Source of the DNA: Liolophura sinensis
Lineage: Eukaryota > Mollusca > Polyplacophora > Chitonida > Chitonidae
Direction: 5' to 3'
Assembly: GCF_032854445.1 (NCBI RefSeq)
Contig: NC_088297.1
Span: forward strand, 21,339,127-21,403,126
DNA: 64,000 nucleotides
The notes below the pieces were generated by a model. It saw only the letters and a list, made by a program, of their open reading frames with translations. It had not been told where the DNA came from and did no database searches. How positions within the stretch are numbered: the stretch's first letter is position 1; each line of letters opens with the position of its first letter. A program made the translations under genes and the position numbers. This document shows, piece after piece, positions 57,801 through 62,609 of this stretch.

Positions 57801-60045
57801 ACAATTAGGACTTTTGGATTTGTGTTTAAAAAAATTACATCCAATTATTCTGGAAAAAAATCCATATCCTCTAACTCAAATCAAGTTTTATTTATTCACC
57901 AAGAATAGCTCAAATTATTACTATTCAGAAAATGGCATACTCCTATCTGTAGTTTCCATTTTGTTCACATGAGGTCGCATTCTAATTTTTACGAATACTT
58001 GATTACCCATTTTGAATGGTAGCACATCCACAGATTGCTCTGACATTTTGTGATTAATTGGGCCATTTTAAAGAACAGAGCAAAAATTGGACTGGATTTG
58101 TGCATTTTCCGCTATAGCCCCCCCCCCCCAATCGCATTTCCACTGACATCGGGCTAACCAGCCGTGTTTCCTGTTTTCTCAGTGCTGAGTACCCAGCGTG
58201 GCAGCAACACGCACCATTATTACAGCCTTCGGGATCACCTGAACCAGCTTTGATCCGGGGTATCCCGACTTCGAGGCGGATGCTCTAGCCAATCAGCCAA
58301 CGAAGCGGTCCCATTTTTAATGCGTGAGCCTTATCGTGCTTATCGATTTATTTATCTCATTGCTGTTTTACGCCAGAATATTTCACTTATATAACAGAAT
58401 ATTTCACTTATATAACAGAATATTTCACTTATACAACAGAATATTTCACTTATATAACAGAATATTTCACTTATATAACAGAATATTTCACTTATACAAC
58501 AGAATATTTCACTTATATAACAGCTGCCAGCATTACAATAAGATAAGATAAAACAGCCCGGGGAGGCCACCTGTGGGTTGTCAAGTTGCTGAAACTACAT
58601 CTCCTCCAGTATTACACTAAACTGATGAGGGCAGAACGAAGTGAATTTTAGATTAATGGGCATTATAATTCCTTCAATAAAGGTCAAGTTCAATGTCAAG
58701 TTCAAGGTCAAAAGTTTTATAATGGATTAAAGAACCTTCCCAGGTCCCAATCTTTGTTTTTGAGCAGGTGTGGTATTATCACAAACCTTCCAAAGACCGG
58801 GCTCTACCCGGTTTCTTCCCACCAAGTTAGATATTCTTAAGTATGTCATAACACACCAATCAAATCAATATAAGTGTGATATGCACACCTCAATTCATTC
58901 TGCCCAGGCTTTTGATTTTGTCAAGGGTGTTGTGTTAGCACCCCTAGACTTTGTTTCAGGAGTGTGTCAGACATGAGAGTGTGATAGAATGCCTCAAATT
59001 CAAAGGCCTTCTGCCTTCCATTTGTCAAGAAATATTCAAAAACTGAATTACCCTTGCATATAAAGCTTTTTTCAAATTTTTATATAAAATGGCAGTTCAG
59101 TTTAAATATCAGTTTATGCTGCTGTGCATCTACATAGTTCAAAAAAAAAAGAAATTCCATGACACTCTAAAAACAGCACTAAAAAGCTCTTTAAATTACC
59201 AAAGCTGAAACTGCAATTTCTTGAATAGAAGATGTATTCTAAATATATTGTCACCAAAAACACCACGCAACCTCACTTGAAACAAAAATGAAGATGGTCA
59301 AGGTAGTCTGCCGTGTAAAAGTCATATGGCCCGTAATCTGCCGTCTTGTCCACAAGATTTGGATCATTCTGGAAGTACTGAAAAACACTCTGAATTGTGC
59401 AGTTCGTGTTCGCCGGTGCCAGAGGTGCAAAACAAATGTCCTTCAGTGTGATCGTGCCATTGTCGTAGGGAACTTCCATCTGCTCTGCTGCTGTCTGGAG
59501 AGCCATCACCTAAAGGAAAAGGGAAGTAACTCATACAGGAAGGGACGTAACTCACACAAGAATAGACGAGACTCATATAGGAAGGGAAGTGACTCATACA
59601 GGAAATGAAATAACTTATAACTCATTCAGGAAGGGACGTAACTCATACAGGAAGGGAAGTAAGTTATACAGGACAGGAAGTAACTCATACAGGAAGAGAC
59701 AAGACTCATTCAGGAAGGGAAGTAACTCATACAGGATGGAAAGTAACTCATATATAAAGAGTATGTATCCTTTAGATATTGCATGCAAATCCTTTCACGG
59801 ATATTGATGGTTTTCGTACTTGATGTGGGGTTACACACTATAAACTTGAACACAATATTACAAGTATCCAGAAAAACATTTTGGAGCATGAATTGTACAC
59901 TAATCATTTTCTCACCCGCTTGAAGAAATCCTTCTCAAAGATAGTTGAGTAGTTCAAGTAACCAGCTGACGGATACAAGTTGTCTTTCTTGAACACACTT
60001 TCATTAAACCGAGTGATAATTAACTGTTCTGTGCGATAAAAGGGC
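36733..60045 (-). CDS. NPC1: NPC1-family intracellular cholesterol transporter, C-terminal two thirds, 19 exons
   Basis: NPC1 is a late-endosome/lysosome membrane protein that takes cholesterol from NPC2 and passes it through the membrane. Coding exons, 5' to 3' on the minus strand: 60045-59916, 59509-59277, 57783-57683, 56262-56099, 55396-55268, 54495-54313, 53549-53435, 52930-52803, 50635-50498, 49584-49495, 48591-48401, 46577-46444, 45820-45688, 45331-45273, 44480-44333, 40750-40519, 38722-38609, 37477-37315 and 36887-36733. All phases join. They give about 912 residues, starting at the equivalent of human GPFFRTEQ (about residue 400) and ending at TAA 36735-36733. Domains: middle luminal domain, sterol-sensing domain ([20 protein letters not shown]), cysteine-rich luminal domain ([31 protein letters not shown]) and the last five helices ([33 protein letters not shown]). 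The tail ends [10 protein letters not shown] rather than the human LLNF. It could be called NPC1-like; NPC1 is preferred over NPC1L1 on overall reading. The N-terminal domain is beyond 64000. Confidence 0.95.
37028..37305 (-). repeat. About 110-bp tandem copies of the NPC1 penultimate exon end and donor
   Basis: Two full and one partial copy of the 3' part of the neighbouring exon (37315-37410) lie in the following intron. All full copies keep the bases encoding [13 protein letters not shown]. The nearest copy (37278-37199) also has a TTTTACTGTAG acceptor-like and a GTAG|GTGAGT donor-like border and stays open. Confidence 0.85.
37315..37477 (-). CDS. NPC1: NPC1 penultimate exon: helices 12-13
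   Basis: [20 protein letters not shown] followed by [20 protein letters not shown] and [13 protein letters not shown], near-identical in pattern to human NPC1. Acceptor TTTTTCCAG, donor ATAG|GTAAGT; ends in phase 1. Confidence 0.96.
38030..38432. repeat. About 145-bp tandem repeat in NPC1 intron
   Basis: Nearly three units containing TTCATCTTATTTCATATATT, AACATGTTGATATTTCAACT and ATTCAGACAAAACTGTTACT. AT-rich, in the intron between the exons at 38609 and 37477. Confidence 0.8.
38609..38722 (-). CDS. NPC1: NPC1 exon after helix 11
   Basis: 38 codons, phase 0 at both ends: [20 protein letters not shown] and [18 protein letters not shown], matching human [15 protein letters not shown] and AEEALAHMGSS. 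Acceptor GCTTGTAG, donor TCT|GTAAGT. Confidence 0.95.
38771..38988 (-). mobile_element. SINE family 1 copy, minus strand
   Basis: TATTTATTTATTTCATTGGG tail, ACGCCGTACTAAAGAATATT, GCATTATGATGGGAGAAAAC and CACACGACCATCCGCAGGTT; the head is decayed (GAGAGGCTACTGGGTCATTT). Further fragments of the same family lie at about 39025-39140 and 39925-39990. Confidence 0.8.
40306..40447 (+). repeat. 20-bp repeat, seven copies
   Basis: TTACATTTATTAGTACAGCA and close variants, immediately downstream (in NPC1 sense) of the exon at 40519. Confidence 0.85.
40519..40750 (-). CDS. NPC1: NPC1 exon: helices 9-11
   Basis: [60 protein letters not shown] and [17 protein letters not shown]. Begins with one base completing a Ser codon; acceptor is a long T run then CAG, donor ATG|GTAAGT. 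Confidence 0.96.
40873..43657. repeat. 65-bp satellite-like array, about 43 copies, with 910-bp higher-order repeat
   Basis: Unit contains GCTATATATGAGCCGATTCA, CTGCTTACTTTGTGAGGTGG and GTGTACAGTTTGGAGACG, then a variable 5-base block (ACCAC, CCCAC, TCCTC, ACCGC, ACTGC). The order of variable blocks from about 41451-42222 recurs at 42361-43132, exactly 910 bp (14 units) later, with no difference seen. The array fills the 3.6-kb intron between the NPC1 exons at 44333 and 40750. Confidence 0.95.
43845..44062 (-). mobile_element. Dispersed SINE-like repeat family 3, copy 1
   Basis: GACACCAGACATGACACCCC, CAGTCACATTATACAGGCAC, GTAAGAACCATTTTTAAAGT and TGATCC-ACG blocks, shared with 47045-47290 and in part with 58140-58311. 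In the third copy the right end reads as a minus-strand tRNA-like head. Confidence 0.6.
44333..44480 (-). CDS. NPC1: NPC1 exon: end of cysteine-rich luminal domain
   Basis: [40 protein letters not shown] and IRVFPY. Matches human [12 protein letters not shown] and RVFPYS. Acceptor TGTACAG, donor ACAG|GTATGA; ends in phase 2. Confidence 0.95.
44481..45272 (-). other. NPC1 intron, nothing recognised
   Basis: AT-rich intron of 0.8 kb without SINE, array or further exon. Confidence 0.55.
45273..45331 (-). CDS. NPC1: NPC1 59-bp exon
   Basis: [19 protein letters not shown], matching human GHAAYSSAVNILLGHGTR. Acceptor TTTTTTCAG, donor AGGG|GTAAAT. It joins Gly on the left and completes Ala with the next exon. 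Too short to be found by ORF length. Confidence 0.93.
45688..45820 (-). CDS. NPC1: NPC1 exon: cysteine-rich luminal domain
   Basis: [40 protein letters not shown] and CTKG; aligns with human [20 protein letters not shown]. Contains N-glycosylation sequons NET and NYS. Acceptor TTTACAG, donor AAAGG|GTAACA. Confidence 0.94.
46109..46392 (+). mobile_element. SINE family 1 copy, internally rearranged
   Basis: Head GGGGCCTCTGTGGCCTAGTG and GTAAGTTCAAGCCTAGCTAA; the CATATAAGTGAAAT block occurs twice (near 46260 and 46340) and GGTCTGTCAGCAA is doubled. Ends at TTAAAACACCACTCAAA. Confidence 0.75.
46444..46577 (-). CDS. NPC1: NPC1 exon: cysteine-rich luminal domain
   Basis: [40 protein letters not shown] and CNAT, matching human FAPSSWIDDYFDWV and SSCCRVDN. 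Sequons NGT and NAT. Acceptor GATTTCAG, donor ACTG|GTGAGT; ends in phase 1. Confidence 0.95.
46630..47012. repeat. TATG/TACA microsatellite, about 380 bp
   Basis: Runs of TATG broken by TACATG and GCATG, all strictly alternating pyrimidine and purine. Several frames on both strands stay open (Tyr/Met/Cys/Val or His/Thr/Ile repeats); these are by-products. Confidence 0.95.
47045..47290 (-). mobile_element. Dispersed SINE-like repeat family 3, copy 2
   Basis: GACACCAGACATGACACCCT, CAGTCACATTATACTGACAC, CTCCCAGTGCTGAGTGCAAA and GACTTTGAGGCAGACACTCT in the same order as the other copies. Confidence 0.6.
47848..48046 (+). mobile_element. SINE family 1 copy, head truncated
   Basis: Starts at CAGTCGCTGTGGGTTCAAGT and runs through CTGGCTTCCTCTCCGGGCGT, CAACCTGCGGATGGTCGTGG and GTATGGCGTAAAACACCAAT to a CAAATAAATAAATAAA tail. 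Little diverged from the family pattern. Confidence 0.88.
48401..48591 (-). CDS. NPC1: NPC1 exon next to the 39-bp minisatellite
   Basis: [40 protein letters not shown] and [20 protein letters not shown]; aligns with human [20 protein letters not shown]. The acceptor is GTTTGAAG directly at the junction with the repeat array; donor TGA|GTGAGT, phase 2. Confidence 0.95.
48592..49378 (-). repeat. 39-bp minisatellite made of an NPC1 splice acceptor and exon start, about 20 copies
   Basis: Read on the minus strand each unit is CTGTTTTTCTCCCTGTTTGAAG|GACTCGTATGTGCTGAA in type: a pyrimidine tract, AAG, then the first bases of the exon at 48591. Unit length is mostly 39 bp, some 37-42. A seven-unit block recurs with a period of 271 bp (48624 and 48895). 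From about 49150 the units gain a GGGGGCC insertion. Confidence 0.93.
49401..49492 (-). repeat. 23-bp repeat abutting an NPC1 splice donor, four copies
   Basis: Four perfect units of ACTTATGGAAAGATGAAGGG plus TTT end exactly at the donor of the exon 49584-49495. On the minus strand every unit starts with GTAAAC, the same bases as the real donor. Confidence 0.92.
49495..49584 (-). CDS. NPC1: NPC1 exon: helix 8
   Basis: Thirty codons: [20 protein letters not shown] then [10 protein letters not shown]; human has AVLNKVDIGLDQSLSMP. Acceptor CATTTCAG, donor CAG|GTAAAC; phase 0 at both ends. Confidence 0.95.
50498..50635 (-). CDS. NPC1: NPC1 exon: cytosolic linker before helix 8
   Basis: [40 protein letters not shown] and WVRPIV; aligns with human RLDIFCCVRG and WMRPIV. 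Acceptor CTGTTCCAG, donor GTG|GTAGGT; phase 0. Confidence 0.94.
50690..51935. repeat. About 43-bp array, about 28 copies, grown from a SINE family 1 fragment
   Basis: The left end (50690-50750) is a minus-strand SINE tail (TATTTATCTTGCCATAGTCA, GAATATTTCACTTCTACATT). It leads into GGTGGCTAGCATTACATTAC, and the array repeats ACAGTGGTGGCTAGCATCAT plus GTTACATATACAATGTACAT. The GGTGGCTAGCAT part corresponds to the SINE block GGCGGCCAGCATTATGG. Confidence 0.88.
52400..52640 (-). mobile_element. Three decayed SINE family 1 tail fragments
   Basis: Three successive pieces of the type TTTATTTGGTTGATGTTTTA / CGCAGCACTCAAGAATTTT, each followed by unrelated or degraded sequence. Confidence 0.5.
52803..52930 (-). 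CDS. NPC1: NPC1 exon: sterol-sensing domain helices 6-7
   Basis: [40 protein letters not shown] and QE; human has [20 protein letters not shown]. Acceptor TGTTATAG, donor GAG|GTCAGT; starts in phase 1, ends in phase 0. Confidence 0.96.
53435..53549 (-). CDS. NPC1: NPC1 exon: sterol-sensing domain helix 5-6 link
   Basis: [20 protein letters not shown] then [18 protein letters not shown]; human has [20 protein letters not shown]. Acceptor GTTGGTAG, donor TTAG|GTGTGT; ends in phase 1. Part of it is easily missed because the frame has no Met start. Confidence 0.94.
53630..53715 (+). mobile_element. SINE family 1 internal fragment
   Basis: GAGTCTCTCACCCATATGGT, CACTGTGAGTTCAAATACAA and CGTACGTGGTAAGGCC; head and tail missing. 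Confidence 0.6.
54313..54495 (-). CDS. NPC1: NPC1 exon: sterol-sensing domain helices 4-5
   Basis: [40 protein letters not shown] and [20 protein letters not shown], then Gln: the most conserved core of the sterol-sensing domain. The Pro of YIGQP matches the human GLP proline (Pro691). Acceptor AATTTCAG, donor CAG|GTGAGC; 61 codons, phase 0. Confidence 0.97.
54553..54590 (+). mobile_element. SINE family 2 tail fragment
   Basis: GCGACGTTAAACCCCAAGCA then CTCACTCACTCACTC; only the last 40 bases of the family remain. Confidence 0.6.
55268..55396 (-). CDS. NPC1: NPC1 exon: helix 3, start of sterol-sensing domain
   Basis: [40 protein letters not shown] and RIL; human has [20 protein letters not shown]. 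Acceptor TCCTTAG, donor CTG|GTGAGT; 43 codons, phase 0. Confidence 0.96.
55480..55735 (+). mobile_element. SINE family 1 copy
   Basis: Head GGAGCCTCCGTGGCTATGGG and GCATGCTAGCGCAGCACAAT, box-B-like TAAGTTCAAGTCCAGCTCAT, body with CAGACGGTCGTGGGTTTCAC, and AAAACACCAATAAATA tail. Confidence 0.85.
55797..56060 (+). mobile_element. SINE family 1 copy, second in tandem
   Basis: GGGAGGCCTCTGCGTCCAAG, GTGAGTTTAAGTCCAGCTAA, CTGGCTTCCTCTCAGTCTGA, ACCATAATGCTGGCCAGCAT and AAAACACAAATCAAATAAG. Same orientation as the copy 60 bp to the left. Confidence 0.85.
56099..56262 (-). CDS. NPC1: NPC1 exon: middle luminal domain
   Basis: [40 protein letters not shown] and [14 protein letters not shown]; human has NYNNATALVITFPVNN and AQAWEKEFINFVKN. 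Acceptor TGGCATAG, donor GAG|GTATCA; starts in phase 1. Confidence 0.95.
56925..57440 (-). repeat. 87-bp tandem repeat, six copies, open in the NPC1 sense frame
   Basis: Unit includes AAAACTACACAAAAGCTGTA, CAAAACCTTATACCAAGCTT and CAATCAGAATTAGGGCACAA. As 87 is 29 codons, the minus-strand frame stays open over four units and reads a 29-residue hydrophobic repeat ([20 protein letters not shown]). Copies right of 57300 are more diverged. Confidence 0.9.
57683..57783 (-). CDS. NPC1: NPC1 101-bp exon: middle luminal domain
   Basis: [20 protein letters not shown] then [13 protein letters not shown]; human has [20 protein letters not shown]. Acceptor TTGTTGCAG, donor AATG|GTAAGC; starts in phase 2, ends in phase 1. 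Confidence 0.95.
58140..58311 (-). mobile_element. Dispersed SINE-like repeat family 3, copy 3
   Basis: TCTCAGTGCTGAGTACCCAG, CACGCACCATTATTACAGCC, TTTGATCCGGGGTATCCCGA, then GCGGATGCTCTAGCCAATCA. On the minus strand the right end reads TTGGCTAGAGCATCCGCC, the A-box side of a tRNA-like head, so the family is probably tRNA-derived. Confidence 0.6.
58344..58560 (-). mobile_element. SINE family 1 fragment with internal 21-bp expansion
   Basis: GATTTATTTATCTCATTGCT and GTTTTACGCC lead into eight tandem copies of AGAATATTTCACTTATATAAC (58374-58522), followed by GCTGCCAGCATTACAA. The repeated unit is the normally single AAGAATATTTCACTTATAC block of the SINE. Confidence 0.88.
59277..59509 (-). CDS. 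NPC1: NPC1 exon: middle luminal domain
   Basis: [60 protein letters not shown] and [17 protein letters not shown]; human has [20 protein letters not shown] and VLNYFQNS. Sequons NGT and NCT. Acceptor TCCTTTAG, donor TTCAA|GTGAGG; ends in phase 2. Confidence 0.96.
59520..59760 (-). repeat. About 21-24-bp repeat at an NPC1 splice acceptor
   Basis: About ten units of GGAAGTAACTCATACAGGAAG and variants begin within 10 bp of the acceptor of the exon at 59509. On the minus strand the units read CTTCCCTTCCTGTATGAGTTA, so they multiply the pyrimidine-rich sequence in front of the exon. Confidence 0.88.
59916..60045 (-). CDS. NPC1: NPC1 first exon in the window: start of middle luminal domain
   Basis: [40 protein letters not shown] and FKR; human has GPFFRTEQLIIRAP. 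Begins with one base completing a codon from an exon beyond the window. Acceptor CATTTCAG, donor CGG|GTGAGA; ends in phase 0. Confidence 0.95.
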
Positions 60046-60134
60046 CTGAAATGGTGAAGAATATTGCGGCAATTTATTTATTTCTTTATTTTAAGGGTGT
60101 TTCACGCAATATTGCAGGGAAACAATACTAAAAG

Positions 60135-60395
60135 TGCATGTATAATATACAAAAGATATGGTTTAAATCATATACAAGAAATATGGTTCAATCATATACA
60201 AGAGATATGGTTTCAATCATATACAAGATATGGTTTCAATCAATACAAGAGATATGGTTTCAATCATATACAAGAGATATGGTTTCAATCATATACAAGA
60301 GAAATGGTTTCAATCATATAAAAGAAATATGGTTCAATCATATACATGGGATATTGTTTCAATCATATACATGAGATATTGTTTCAATCAAGTCT
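60135..60395 (+). repeat. About 22-26-bp repeat, NPC1 intron
   Basis: Ten or so units of ATATGGTTTCAATCATATAC plus AAGAG, with some units shortened. Confidence 0.88.
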
Positions 60396-60599
60396 AATGT
60401 TGTCATCATCACAATTTGATAAAAGAAATCCTGGAAACTATGACGACAAAAACACCTCAAGATATGCCCTTCATGGCACAGCGAATGACAGACAAATCTC
60501 ATGAGGCTTGGAGAGACTGCTGGGTGAAGCAGTTCATCAAATACATTGCTAGTTAGCCTGAAAAAGGGAATGCATCCTAAAAAAAAGGGAATGCATCCT

Positions 60600-60800
60600 A
60601 AAAAAAATGCACTATACCATAATGTCATATACACTATACTATAATGTCATATACACTAGACTATAATGTCATATACACTAGACTATAATGTCATATACAC
60701 TATACTATAATGTCATATACACTATACCATAATGTCATATACACTATACCATAATGTCATATACACTATACCATAATGTCATATACACTATAGTATAATA
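60600..60800 (+). repeat. 22-bp repeat, NPC1 intron
   Basis: About nine units of CACTATACTATAATGTCATATA with TATACC and TAGACT variants. Confidence 0.9.
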
Positions 60801-61169
60801 CAATATTCGAGGACGATGTGGACACTTAACCATCAAGACGAGAAATAAGGGTGGAGGAAGCCAGAGTGCCCGGAGGAAACCAGAGTGCCTGGAGGAAACG
60901 TCTGCTATTTGGTAATGGCCCCAGAGCGATGGTAAAACCCGAATGCCCGAAACTGGGACTGAACTAACATCCTGTGTGACCTAGCATTTGAATAGCAAGC
61001 TCTCAGTATTACATAACATGTTATTTCAACAATTAGGGTAAGCATTCATTATCAATTGTGGCTTCAATTTCCACAAGATTTTCACACTTCAGGGCAATAA
61101 TGCAGGAGCTAAATGTATGGCAGCATGAATAAATAGTGGTCAGTTCTCAGTGATGGACAATTCTCACCG

Positions 61170-61311
61170 CACTGAAGTTCTGATTTATGACATTGACATC
61201 TCTCGTAAGACTTCAGTTTCCAAGTTTTCAGACCTTGAATTTGATCTTTGTCCAGACACCCTGTCCAGCCGCATTGGCAATACAGACTGGTAAGCTAGAG
61301 CTTTATCCTGT
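61170..61311. repeat. Diverged duplicate pair, copy A
   Basis: Shares TGATTTATGACATTGACATC, AGACTTCAGTTTCCAAGTTT and GGTAAGCTAGAGCTTT with copy B at 61770-61912. The plus strand reads open up to a TG|GTAAGC donor-like end. No protein family recognised. Confidence 0.55.
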
Positions 61312-61769
61312 TACACTATACGTGTTGTGTGTTTATCTTAGACAGCCACTTCACTGCCAGAGCCTGCATGTCTTAACAGCAGGGTAAAGTAAAAAGGGTG
61401 GAGATAATCTAAATTCCTTTCATAAATTACAAACAAAATTCCACTGTTTTAGAACTGCTGTTACAGTTTCGGGGGACAATATGAAAAGTTTTCTGTCACT
61501 TTCAAATGACGTCATCCTTTCAAACGAGCATGACATCATTCGAGCATAAATGTCTTACTCGACATCTCATCTGTATTGTCACATAAGGAATATTATCAGG
61601 TCACGTCAGGAAAATTTTTACAGAAACTGCTGAACAATTTGTTTTTGAGGACTCTTCACTTGTTTGGGTTAAATAGTGTTACTTATGGTAAAGGTTTCTG
61701 AACCGTGGTGTAAGCTCTCTTCCATCTGGTATCCTTCATACCATTTTACTATTTCCATCTGGTTTCTCT

Positions 61770-61912
61770 TAGAGCTGTTATTTATGACACTAACATCACT
61801 GGCGAGACTTCAGATTCCAAATTTTCAGATTTTGATATTTGCCCAGGCACTTTCCAAATGAATTGGCAATACGAACCTGGTAAGCTAGAGCTTTTTCCCC
61901 GTGTGACACTCT
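61770..61912. repeat. Diverged duplicate pair, copy B
   Basis: On the plus strand: an acceptor-like TTTCTCTTAG, an open stretch reading AVIYDTNITGETSDSKFSDF then DICPGTFQMNWQYEP, and a CCTG|GTAAGC donor-like end. It lies opposite in sense to NPC1. It may be an exon of an unknown gene or an old repeat. Confidence 0.5.
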
Positions 61913-61968
61913 ACATGTCCCGTGCGACACTCTACATGTCCCATGTGACATTCTACATTTCCCGTGTG
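61900..61968 (+). repeat. 21-bp repeat, left part
   Basis: About three units of CCCGTGTGACACTCTACAT; the array resumes at 62296 after a SINE family 2 insertion. Confidence 0.85.
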
Positions 61969-62297
61969 CTTCGGGACCGGTAGATCCAGGATCAATCCTT
62001 GATCGAGTCACACCTAAGACTTTAAAAGAGGAAGTTGTAACTGCCTCGCTTGGCGTTCGGCATGAAGGGGATAGTGCAATGACTGGTTGACCCGTATCAG
62101 TATAATGGCTCGGGTGGGGTGGCTTACTTGCCTTCGGTAAGTCGTCTCAGTGAAGCAGCACTAAATAAAGCAGCGGTGGAAATCCGTCCTCCAACAAGGA
62201 GGCACATTAAACGTACATGCACCCTAAGGATTCCTACATCGTCATATGACTGAAAAATTGTTGAGTACGACGTTAAACAACAAGCGCTCACTCACTC
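61969..62297 (+). mobile_element. SINE family 2 copy inserted in a minisatellite
   Basis: Head truncated (starts at CTTCGGGACCGGTAGATCCA), then CACACCTAAGACTTTAAAAG, GTGCAATGACTGGTTGACCC, GAAGCAGCACTAAATAAAG, GAGGCACATTAAACG and CGTTAAACAACAAGCGCTCA. Both flanks are the 21-bp repeat with CATTTCCCGTGTG at each side. Confidence 0.85.
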
Positions 62298-62432
62298 ATT
62301 TCCCGTGTGACACTCTACATTTCCCGTGTGACACTCTACATTTCTCGTGTGACACTTTACATTTCCCGTGTGACACTCTACATTTCCCATGTGACACTCT
62401 ACATTTCCCGTGTGACACTCTACATGTCCTGT
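62296..62432 (+). repeat. 21-bp repeat, right part
   Basis: Six or more units of TTTCCCGTGTGACACTCTACA, continuous in sequence with the units left of the SINE at 61969. Confidence 0.9.
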
Positions 62433-62609
62433 GTTCTTCTTAACAATCAATATCTACATGTATTTAGTACTGTATCCCTCTGTCTGCTTTCACTCTATCA
62501 TTCTATTCCTCGAGGGATTCTATTATAAATTTATACCTATATGCGATGAGAACTACCAATAAATGTTACTGTCAGCATTTCAAATAGCCTATGCCCATAT
62601 GTAAGGGCC

